Positions 11,242 through 19,628 of a stretch of DNA of 64,000 bases are shown piece after piece. The DNA comes from Leptasterias polaris. Lineage: Eukaryota; Echinodermata; Asteroidea; Forcipulatida; Asteriidae. The number at the start of each line of letters is the position of its first letter. The first letter of the stretch is position 1. The notes beneath the pieces were generated by a model. The model did no database searches. It had not been told where the DNA came from and saw only the letters and a program-made list of their open reading frames with translations. The stretch is taken from contig JAZGTN010000013.1 of NCBI GenBank assembly GCA_037783415.1, positions 248,001-312,000 of the forward strand, read 5' to 3'. The position numbers were made by a program, and so were the translations under genes.

Positions 11242-11488
11242 ATGGCGACTTACAGCGGCAGCAACATGGATGACAATACCAAGCCAAATTTCGACGCAAA
11301 TAACACAGAAATGTCCCCTGTGAATATGGTTGAAATGATGGATTCTCTTATCGGACCAAACAAGAAGAAACACAACGAAGGGACGAGGCAGTTCGGATTG
11401 CCACAAGCGCCCAAAACACGGGAGGAACTCACGGTAGAGCGCGCAATGGAGAGCTGTACATTCAAAACTGTCATGAGTTGTGTGCTTG
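11242..11488 (+). CDS. TIMM22: TIMM22 exon 1
   Basis: ATG to CTTG|GTAAGT, 247 bases, phase 1 out. It encodes the variable N-terminus and the ERAMESCTFKTVMSCVL block leading into the first helix. Confidence 0.93.
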
Positions 11489-13964
11489 GTAAGTTTACTA
11501 AATACTAAATTACTAAGTTGCTGCATTTTATTTTTAATTCTCCCATCTCTTCAGTGGGGCATATTTCACAGTCTGAGAGTTCAAGTTATGACCTACTTTA
11601 AAAAAATTAAGTTTGGGAGGTCAGCTTTAAATTTGTGGAATACTGTATCGTATGCCTTGAACTTGAAGTTGACTGGCACTCATTCAACCCATTGGCATTG
11701 CTGTGGGGTTTTTTTTCTAGTGGAGTACTACTACTAGTGGATTGGACTATTTCGGAAATTTCTAATGAAAAAAGGGGGACATTTTCCATACATTATATAT
11801 GTGACCATACATTATGTGACCATGCTGACTGCTGCTTTTATCACAACACAAGCAATATCTCATTTCAGTAAATAAGATACTATTTTATTTAATGAAAAAG
11901 TGGCAGTTTGATACAGAACTTGAACCAAAGTACACCTTATTTACATTTTTTTTTAATTAGGTAAAACCCTTCACAATTGTCATTGCATTCTTTTGAGCTG
12001 TATGGTTGCAAACAAATGTTGTGCATGCCCTACTTTGCCCCCAAATTTGCTTAACAATCTCAAAAATGTGTAATGTCAGGCTGTTGACTGTTGAGAACTA
12101 GCCAAGTAGAACTAGAAGTACTGTGTCAAATCTCACCCTGCCTGGGATGATTCTTTGAAATAATATTTTATCAATGACCACCTCTCTAGGAATTCCTGTA
12201 TGCAAAGTACGGCAAATCTCTCAGTCTATTTATTTTTAGTATAGCCAAGGGCTTTAGGCACTCCTGGGTCCTGGCTGAAGTATAAATCATGTCTTCTTCC
12301 AGATGGCTTGATGGCTTGTAATTTGGGTCTATTCTAGGACTATGGTTTAGACCATTTGAAAGGGATTGTGTTCACCCCCAAAAAATATTAGACCTACAAT
12401 ATGTTATTATAAAAAATGGAGAAAAAAAACATAGGCCTACACTATATATGAACAGGGTGTTAGGGTCATCAGGGGGCGCGTACCAACCCACGGTGATCTG
12501 CTTTACATAACACATAATGTGCATACTCGATAAGTTTGTTTTTTTTTGTTTTTTTTATATCTGTTTTGGTTTGCAGTTTGTTTTTTAGTGCACATTTGGT
12601 TAATCTCATATAATTTTGTGCTTTACTTTGTAGGGTTCGCTCTTGGAGCTGCCATTGGGTTGTTTGCTGCAAGCGTTGACCCTGTTGACCCTGACCAAGC
12701 AGCCAAAACAAAAGCCAGGGACGTCCTTAAAGATATGGGCAAGCGAAGTGTCTTCCATGCAAAGAATTTTGCCCTCATCGGCGCCATGTTTGCGGGGACA
12801 GAGTGTGTTATAGAATCAGTAAGTTGGGTTCAACTTCCGTACATAGTTTTGATTGAACTGATTCTTGGCTTGTATAGTGATTACTAAGATTACATCTCTG
12901 AGAATCCTTGGCTTCACAACCAGAGGTAATAAATGAAACTAAATGAAATTACATTCACAAACAGATCCACATTGACTATGAGCCCTTTAGAGATCATTCA
13001 TTTCTGTGTAATAATCAATCATCAACATTTTGTAAAAGTGTCTAAAAACAACTAATATAAAACGGAAATTTGTTTTTGTTTTTTGAAACACTACATGTAT
13101 GATGTATGCTAACATGGGAAACATTGGAAAATGTCAATCCAGAGCATGACCTTTACCTTGACCTTTTTGGCTGAGTGGAAGAAGGTCAGACCTTGCAGAT
13201 AATTGCAGCCATTATAGGCCTTTTGTCACAAGCCGCTTCCGGCTGCTATGGTCTCTAAAGGGTTAATAAGTATTTTGATGTAGCCTAATTGTATTTTTTT
13301 CTATCTTCTTGACTTTAGTATCGAGGTCAGAGTGACTGGAAGAACAGTCCCATGGCAGGCTGTGTTACAGGTGGACTTATAGGATACAGAGGTATGATAA
13401 ATTGCTGATATTCATTACAGATATAAACAATAATTTTGTGTTGAATAAAGACAAATTTACTAGAGCGAGATATGAACCTGCACCCTCCGTACTAACGTGC
13501 CGGTGCTCTACCAACTGAGCTTTCTCGCCCCGATGTTGGCGGTCTCCCTATTTTGTCAATATCTTTGTTTGAGGCTGCCAAAATTTTCCCTAAGTTGAGG
13601 ATTTTACCAGAGAGTTATATATCGGCCATCAAAAAAATGGTGCTGACATATTGTATAACACAGGTCATGCACCAGTTCACAAAATTTTGTCTGTAATTTA
13701 CCCGATGGGAATTTGTGCCCATGACGGGTCAGCGGAGTTACATACCTATGTGACATAACGAGTGCTCTCTCTAGTTTTATTATTATAACATGTATAACTT
13801 TTTGGAATTTACATTGATCTGCTATTGCATGCCTGTGAAAGCCATCTTTGATGCCGTTTCCATTCTGTTCTACCTTGACAGCTGGACTCAAGCCTGGTGT
13901 CGCGGGATGTGTAGGATTTGCTGCATTCTCTGCAGCTATTGACCACTACTTCCATTTGCATTGA
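11242..13964 (+). CDS. TIMM22: TIMM22, mitochondrial import inner membrane translocase subunit Tim22
   Basis: Complete four-exon gene: 11242-11488, 12634-12818, 13319-13391 and 13882-13964 (TGA), giving 195 aa, close to the 194 aa of the human protein. All introns are GT-AG with phases 1, 0, 1. It belongs to the Tim17/Tim22/Tim23 family, the channel of the TIM22 complex that inserts multispanning carriers into the mitochondrial inner membrane. Diagnostic blocks are ERAMESC (C72), the glycine-rich first helix FALGAAIGLF, DVLKDMGKRS, NFALIGAMFAGTECVIES (C140), YRGQSDWKNS and RAGLKPGVAGCVGFAAFSAAID. Helices fall at roughly 75-96, 126-147, 157-170 and 173-192. C72 and C140 sit where Tim22 proteins are known to form an intramolecular disulphide. 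The N-terminal ~60 residues are poorly conserved, as usual. The start ATG follows CCAAC and is the first in frame. Confidence 0.95.
12634..12818 (+). CDS. TIMM22: TIMM22 exon 2
   Basis: The acceptor TTACTTTGTAG is followed by GGTTCGC and the donor is TCA|GTAAGT; 185 bases. It encodes helix 1, the DP-rich loop, KDMGKRS and helix 2 to CVIES. The open frame before 12634 is intron. Confidence 0.95.
12981..13265. mobile_element. Foldback element in TIMM22 intron 2
   Basis: The ends AGCCCTTTAGAGATCATTCA and CTATGGTCTCTAAAGGGTTA are inverted copies of a CCCTTTAGAGACCAT terminus. The same terminus bounds the element at 39110-39420 and appears once near 15175, so this is a dispersed family. Confidence 0.6.
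13319..13391 (+). CDS. TIMM22: TIMM22 exon 3
   Basis: The acceptor is CTTGACTTTAG and the donor AGAG|GTATGA; 73 bases, phase 0 in and 1 out. It encodes YRGQSDWKNSPMAGC and the start of helix 3. Confidence 0.95.
13445..13580 (-). mobile_element. tRNA-derived SINE (Lys/Asn-like head), intron 3 of TIMM22
   Basis: On the minus strand it reads AAAGCTCAGTTGGTAGAGCACCGGC, then GTTAGTACGG, then GGTTCATATCTCGC, i.e. box A, anticodon region and box B in tRNA order. The same unit, with the same flanks (GGGAGACCGCCAACAT upstream), recurs at about 45160-45320, 57040-57195 and 57960-58110. Confidence 0.8.
13882..13964 (+). CDS. TIMM22: TIMM22 exon 4
   Basis: The acceptor is CTACCTTGACAG, phase 1 in, 83 bases to TGA at 13962-13964. 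It encodes the family's C-terminal AGLKPGVAGCVGFAAFSA block followed by AIDHYFHLH. Confidence 0.95.
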
Positions 13965-14574
13965 CGACAAGAACCCAGTGGAAAACTTTGAACTTTTATT
14001 TTTTAATGTAAGAAGAAGGGGCTCCTACGCTGTGCTAACTTCACCATCCACCAAGAACTGAACTCAACCAAGAGGCGAGGTGTGATGCAAGGTCTGTGTA
14101 GACTGAAGAGAAAATTGATCCCACACACGCGGTATACAAGCTGACAGTTATTTCCTTTTGGTTTTTACTCTAACACCGATGAGCACTGTATAGACCATGT
14201 AACCCGTGTTAACAAAAAGAGTGACCTTACAAGTACATTCCAGGACCTTTTTTGGCAGGCGAGAAATTACTACACTGGTCAAACGGGAAATTTTACATAT
14301 TGTGGCATATGTAATTTCCACATAAATTCATGAGTTTGAAAATTACAGCTGTACAAGTTTTGAGATGTGCCTACTTTCTTCATAGAAAAAGTTGATACAA
14401 ATCTGACAGTGCAATCTCCACAAAAAGTAAGTTTTCATGTGGTCTTCCCTTGAGTTGTGTACAAATAATGCCTGCATGAAGTCCAGGCTCTGTGAGCTCT
14501 TTTGTAAACATGGGATGTCATAGGTTACTTGGTCTACAATATACATGGTGCTTTTGGAGTCCAGCAGGGAAACA

Positions 14575-14660
14575 AATTTACAGTCTACTCAGGTTGGATT
14601 CAAACCCAGGACCTCTGCATTCTAGAGGAGATGTCCTAACAGCTAGACCACCAGCATGCC
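14575..14660 (-). repeat. tRNA-like SINE head
   Basis: The minus strand reads TGGTGGTCTAGCTGTTAGGA, and then GGGTTTGAATCC about 40 bases later, as boxes A and B. No acceptor stem closes. It is a different head from the two main SINE families in the window. The stretch 13965-14574 is otherwise TIMM22 3' UTR/intergenic without a clear poly-A signal. Confidence 0.4.
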
Positions 14661-14816
14661 GAGTAACAGTACTAGTTTGAATCCTGTAATTAACAGCGGG
14701 TAATGTAAACGGCTTACGTGATATCGTTTCCTTGAGAGATATGCGCATTTTTTATCATTGCCATGCAAGCCATAAAAAATATACAGGATTTTCAGAAAGT
14801 TAGAGGTTCAGTTTTT

Positions 14817-15174
14817 GAGCTTTAACCATAGAAATAGAACCAGGAGAACGCTGAGTGCGTCATTGTGCGTGCGATTTCGTTGTGAGACCATTTTTATGGA
14901 CGCGCGTACGCCATTTTTTTACGCGTGTATGGCAAAAGTGTATAGCATTAAGCCAGTGATAATATTTTGCCATACAGTAGACGTCATGAACATTGACCAA
15001 TGAAAACACGTAGAAACGGTCTCTGTGCGTTGCCATTTTTCCATACACGCGTGTCACGTGATGATCATTTTGCCATACACGCGTGTCGCGTGGTATCGAT
15101 ATGCCGCGTCCACAGACGACACAGAGGGCGGTCCAGCTCAGCGTTCTCCGGGTTCTATTTCTATGGCTTTAACC
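14817..15174. mobile_element. MITE-like element (~358 bp)
   Basis: Inverted ends of about 36 bp: the left end contains CCATAGAAATAGAACCAGGA and the right end its complement (ending CTATTTCTATGGCTTTAAC). The interior is CpG- and CGCG-rich (ACGCGTGT motifs repeated), unlike its AT-rich surroundings. No coding capacity. Confidence 0.75.
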
Positions 15175-15214
15175 CACTAGAGACCATTCAATTCTGTATT
15201 ATCATCACAATGAT

Positions 15215-15310
15215 GGCATGTCATGGCTGAGTGGTCAAGCTTACAGGACTCAAGTTTCTTTTATTTCTGTTGAGCAGAGTGTGGGTCCAAGTCCCGCTCT
15301 TAACACTTGT
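15215..15310 (+). mobile_element. SINE head, Leu-like family (truncated)
   Basis: It reads GCATGTCATGGCTGAGTGGT, then GGACTCAAGTTTC, then GTGTGGGTCCAAGTCCC, matching the tRNA-Leu-like SINE head found in full at 17445 and 47744. The body is missing because the next foldback element follows at once. Confidence 0.7.
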
Positions 15311-15682
15311 GTCCTTATTGGATCGGGCGAGTTGGTCTATGAAAAGCGTTTGAAAACGTTTGTTATGAAATGCATATGGTTAGAATGATGTTTTAAAAGT
15401 AGAATATAATGATCCACACAAAAATGCCTCGAAATTGCGTGGTTTTCCTTTTACATCGTGAACTAACACAGCACGCCATTGTGTAGAGTAAATTTATTGA
15501 CTCCACAAAATGGCAGACTGTGTTAGTTCGCAAAGTAAAAGGAAAACGCAATTTCAAGGCATACTTGTGTGGATCATTGTATTCTACTTTTAAAACATCT
15601 TTCTATCCAATGCATTTTATAACAAACGGTTACAAACGCTTTTCATAGCCCAACTCGCCTGATCCAAGGCAACGTGTCCCTT
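15311..15682. mobile_element. Long foldback element (~370 bp)
   Basis: Nearly the whole element is one inverted repeat. GGATCGGGCGAGTTGG...GAAAAGCG on the left is mirrored by CGCTTTTCATAG...CCAACTCGCCTGATCC on the right, with further paired blocks (AATGATCCACACAA, GGAAAAC, ACTAACACAG) down to a short AT-rich centre. It reads as a non-autonomous DNA element with ~165-bp arms. Confidence 0.85.
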
Positions 15683-15789
15683 TAACTTCATGTCAGTATT
15701 CTGAAAATGCTTCCATGCCCACCCGTGGTAATGGTTTTCCTTGACAACGGAAAGACGATAGAGGTTCTCATAATTAGCACTGGGTTTGT

Positions 15790-16027
15790 TCTATAGATAG
15801 TTCCCAGTAGACGCCATCTTTACGGGCAAATCGCATTGTGGCTTGCAGGCGCGTCAAGCGCTCAAATTATTAACGCAGCCGCGTCGTTTACTAACCAATC
15901 ACGCAATGAGTTTTGTGAAATGTGAGCGTGCTGCACGCCGTTCTCACGCGTAACGCATGACTGTGTGTTCCAAATTGCCCGTAAAGATGGCCGATTTACG
16001 TCATACTGCAACCTATCTATTTAGGCA
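15790..16027. mobile_element. MITE-like element (~238 bp)
   Basis: The inverted ends contain CTATAGATAG and GCCATCTTTACGGGCAAAT on the left, mirrored by ATTTGCCCGTAAAGATGGCC and CTATCTATT on the right. The interior is rich in GCG motifs. It adjoins the preceding element with about 100 bases between. Confidence 0.7.
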
Positions 16028-16339
16028 CTCTTTGGGATTCTGTTGAAGATTGGCATCACTGACCCTATGCTGAAAGTAGTGGGTGTCTTAGGGTACAGTT
16101 TTATATCAATCAATTTAATGGAGACAATCTCTTGTCATGCGTTTTGGAGGACTTGGCGTGAGGCAAGTGCCCCATGCTGGGCATTGCCTGGGTGCCCATT
16201 AAAAGTTTCCAGTAGAAATTTACATTTCAGGAAAATCTGTCGGGACTATGTACATAGCATTCTGGATTATTTGCCTGTGTAACAGTCAAACCTGTCACTC
16301 TAAGAAATGTGGTATGGATGATGGTGAGCTCCCTTAATG

Positions 16340-16797
16340 AACCCTTCCCAGGAAATATGTAAATTGCACATTGACCGTGCACACTAAGGAAGCGTCTCAA
16401 AAGTCACATGTTCTTGACGAAAAACAACATTCCCGCAATTCATTCGACTTACAGAACGTTCCGCCAAAATACAGGAGCAATCCTACAAAAACAAGCAAGT
16501 GGATACGCGCGTTAGTATTTTGAACACTTCAGCGAAATCGTTCCACTGGTCCAACGAAGCGGTCCCTGAGCACACGCTGGAATACTTATACCATCCAATT
16601 AGAATGTTATCTACTGTTCCGTTTTTTGAGATGCTCCCTAAAACTACCGGTTGGCAAAATGAGGAAACGTTGCTTTTTTGTACGGGATTGATGATGGCGT
16701 GACACATGCGTCTGCCCAGTGCACAACTCTAGTGTTTGCCAACCAATAGTGTCTGTATGCAAGTGTGATTGTAACTAGCATATTTCATGGGAAAAGC
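16340..16797. mobile_element. MITE-like element with a nested insert
   Basis: The outer ends AACCCTTCCCAGGAAATATG and CATATTTCATGGGAAAAGCC are inverted copies. A second copy of the same family, without the insert, is at 52600-52811. Inside it, at 16386-16640, a different element has ends GGAAGCGTCTCAAAAGT and TTTTTTGAGATGCTCCCT; a half-copy of that one lies at 40283-40450. Confidence 0.7.
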
Positions 16798-17444
16798 CAA
16801 TTGCAACTGCATTACCGATCTTACTAAAAACATGTAAATGATGTATTGTACCTGGATTGTCAAAAAAAATTCGTTGAAAATAAGTTACCAAATTTATTAA
16901 GGGTTGAGAGTTTGACAGTGTTGATAAAAACAGAAATTCAATTAAGAACGAATGTGTACAGTAAAAAGTGTGTTTTATTACTACTTAAAAATGTCTCCTT
17001 TAAACTCAAATTTACCTCATGATTTATTTTAGGAATTACAGAAACATTTTCACCAACAACAAAAAGTGGGAAAAACTATGTCACTACTTGATTACTGTTA
17101 AATAAAGAACACCAATTCAATTAGTGGTGTACTACATTTGGTAAATGTACAGGGGGCTGTCGTCATGACCATATCTGTAGCAGGATTCTGGCTGTACATA
17201 GAATAGCAAACCGATTGCGCGTGTGCAGTAACTTGGGCAAGTTGGAGCACGGACCATTTGTCGAACTGTGCTCGATATTTTTGGGTACCCGACACATGCT
17301 TTTTTTTGCATGAGTACCAGTAAATATAAGCAGCTAGTCAACAAATGGTCCTTGTGCAAACTTGGCCTGGGTTAGAGTTCATAATGCCACATACAGCCAC
17401 AGGCTACCGACTGAAAAGATTATGGTAGTCCCCCAAACAAATCA

Positions 17445-17804
17445 GTGGCGTGTCGTGGCCGAGTGGATAAGAGCACCGAACTCAAGCTCTGGTGTTTCTG
17501 TTCAGCAGAGTGTGGGTTCGAGTCCCGGTCGTGACACTTGTGTCCCTGAGCAAGACACTTAACTATAATTGCTTCTCTCCACCCAGGGGTAAAATGGGTA
17601 CCTGTGAGGGCAGAGATGGTTCTTGTGATGGATTTAGCCTAGTAGCGCATATATTGCAGCACAGGCTGTATATACTCCCCAGGGAGCTGATATGGTTTCA
17701 GGATTGATAAAAATGGCCCAGTGACCAGGGGTAATAATATGCGCCTCGGAATAGCCTAGCTAGATAGATGGCGCTTTATAAATGCTTGATATTATTATTA
17801 TTAT
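17445..17804 (+). mobile_element. Full-length tRNA-Leu-derived SINE
   Basis: The head folds as a class II tRNA. The acceptor GTGTCGTG pairs with CGTGACAC (two G-U), box A is GGCCGAGTGGATAAGAGC, the anticodon loop is ACTCAAG with CAA (Leu), a long variable arm follows, and box B is GGGTTCGAGTCCCGG. The body follows (CTTGTGTCC..GAGCAAGACAC, then CTCCCCAGGGAGCTGA) and ends in an (ATT)n tail. Short copies of ACAGGCTACC...GGTAGTCCCCC flank it at about 17400 and 17840. Confidence 0.9.
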
Positions 17805-19516
17805 GTTAAAGTTTAAAAACATGTTTGTACATTTAACCCACAGGCTACCTGCTGTGAAGATGATGGTAGTCCCCCTATAAAATCTATGTTAAAGTTAAAA
17901 ATATCTAAAATATATTCTGTACAGCGTTTTCGTTTTACAGTGCCCTGTAAATAAACCATGCAGGTCTCACACATGTTTTGGGGGACCTTGTGGTTCAACG
18001 TACATTACTTTGATAAAAGCATGAGGGACTCTAAAGCATGCACTTAACAACACTCGGTGTTTGAATACATCAGACTTGCAGCAAGTGCAGAGTCCATTGT
18101 GAACACTTCCAGGGGTTTGCCCTTAACTTTTCTATCGATAATTAGCAAGACCAGAAAACCTTGACCTTCAACGACTCTGCCGGCGTACTTTATACATTGT
18201 CTAAATTATTGATATGTGTCATTCACATAAATATACTTTAAAAAGTGTTTATGTTTTCTCATAAACTTTAGCAATTTGTTCTATCTTCAATTAACATTGC
18301 TTTGTCTGTAGGATATAGTAGGCACATTATTTTGTAGAGTACGACCTCCTCTGTATTGTTCTGGAGCACTCTTGGTCAAATACATGTACCCTGTATAACA
18401 GTCACAGTGATGGATACTAATGCTCATGTTACAGAAAAGTACCAGACTACTTTCCCTTCCTGCCTCGGTTTGGTTACATATATTTGAATAGAAGATACGA
18501 CAAGATGGCTGGATCAAAATAAAGGTCAACCAATCTGAAAGTATTGAGGTCTAGAACCTTGACTTCAGAGTTTCTCAGGCGAGGTACAACATGTGGCATG
18601 TCCAGGTGGTGGAAGTCCTTATCTGTGGTCCACTCGAGTTGAAGAGAAAGGATGGTTCGCTTGACCGACCAGTGTTCATTCTGTACATACATGTAGGTGT
18701 ATTCGAGTATGGCTCGTCAATGTCCAGAGTATTCCCCGAGTTGATCCTTTCTAGCACAGCTCACATCTTACAACGGGTAATCACGCCACAAACTGAAGAT
18801 GAAAAAAAAAAAAGACAAGTGTCATAAATATGTTAAAAAAGATTTGTGTACAAACTGTCCACTAACCTTAATGTTTCCCTTGCCCCATTCAAACGAGAGG
18901 TGGCCCAGCTCACTACTTTCAGTGACCCCTCGTTCCATCTTTGCCAGCGTCGCAACCTTGCTGTGAGGATTTGTCATCAGGCATGGGATTTCTCAGGATC
19001 TTGATGATTTCAGGATTCTCTCAAAACCTCTTTGAGCATTCAAATTCCCTTGAAAGAAGTAAAACAGTCGCCAAAGGGAGAAACAAATAGTCTACACTGT
19101 GTCCAAACCCAGAGCTCTGTATTTCTGTTGGTGCAGAGAGTCTGTAAACCTCCTGAATTGTAACATCTTGGAAGTTCTGGGTCTAGTATAAGGGGAATCT
19201 AGGCCCAAGCAGATTTTGTATCTAGGAACTTTCTCATTTATCAAATATCATCCCTGGCCATAAAAAATATGCTAATCAAAAAATGTGTGAATTGATTGAA
19301 TTGAGAGCTTTTTGCTCGACCTCGATGTATCAAGATCTAACCATTTGGATGTGCAGACGGAATCATCTTGGCATTTGCGTGAGTGCTGTATTCTTATGAG
19401 TTTTCAATAGACAGAAAATACACTTCCCTTCAAAATGCAAGTTTAGTAACTTTTCCGTGGCATGACCTGCTCTCGACTAAACTAAATTTTTCTTTTCAAT
19501 AGAGACAAGTACATAC
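17805..19516. other. Intergenic / unresolved 3' part of POLD4
   Basis: No certain gene. On the minus strand two exon-like blocks lie downstream of POLD4 exon 3. About 18881-18968 (acceptor CTCACAG, donor AAG|GTTAGT) is in the right phase 2 to follow POLD4 and reads SKVATLAKMERG... to FEWGKGNIK. About 18480-18700 reads EHWSVKRTILSLQLEWTTDK and onward. Neither resembles the expected short SLWH-type POLD4 ending, and I could not assign either. 18960-19260 is an older interspersed repeat also seen at 39810-40020. Confidence 0.3.
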
Positions 19517-19628
19517 CTTTGGGTGTACTCATCTGCTTCTGGATTCCGTTTGATGATTTGCCTGATGAGGTCTGGTGGGTTATGGCCGTGTTTCTCTGCG
19601 CGTTCCCATCTCTCTAGTCTCGTTATAC
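19517..19628 (-). CDS. POLD4: POLD4 exon 3
   Basis: The minus-strand acceptor GTTATCCAACAG precedes GTATAACG and the donor is CAAAG|GTATGT; 112 bases, phase 1 in and 2 out. It encodes GITRLERWERAEKHGHNPPD and onward to EYTQ. Confidence 0.9.

Noticed and set aside
10836..11299. Glycine- or proline-rich frames upstream of TIMM22
   Set aside because: They run through poly-C tracts and are antisense to or overlap the TIMM22 5' region.
17445..17535. Functional tRNA-Leu gene
   Set aside because: The head folds as a tRNA but is followed by a conserved SINE body and tail and recurs many times, so it is a SINE head.
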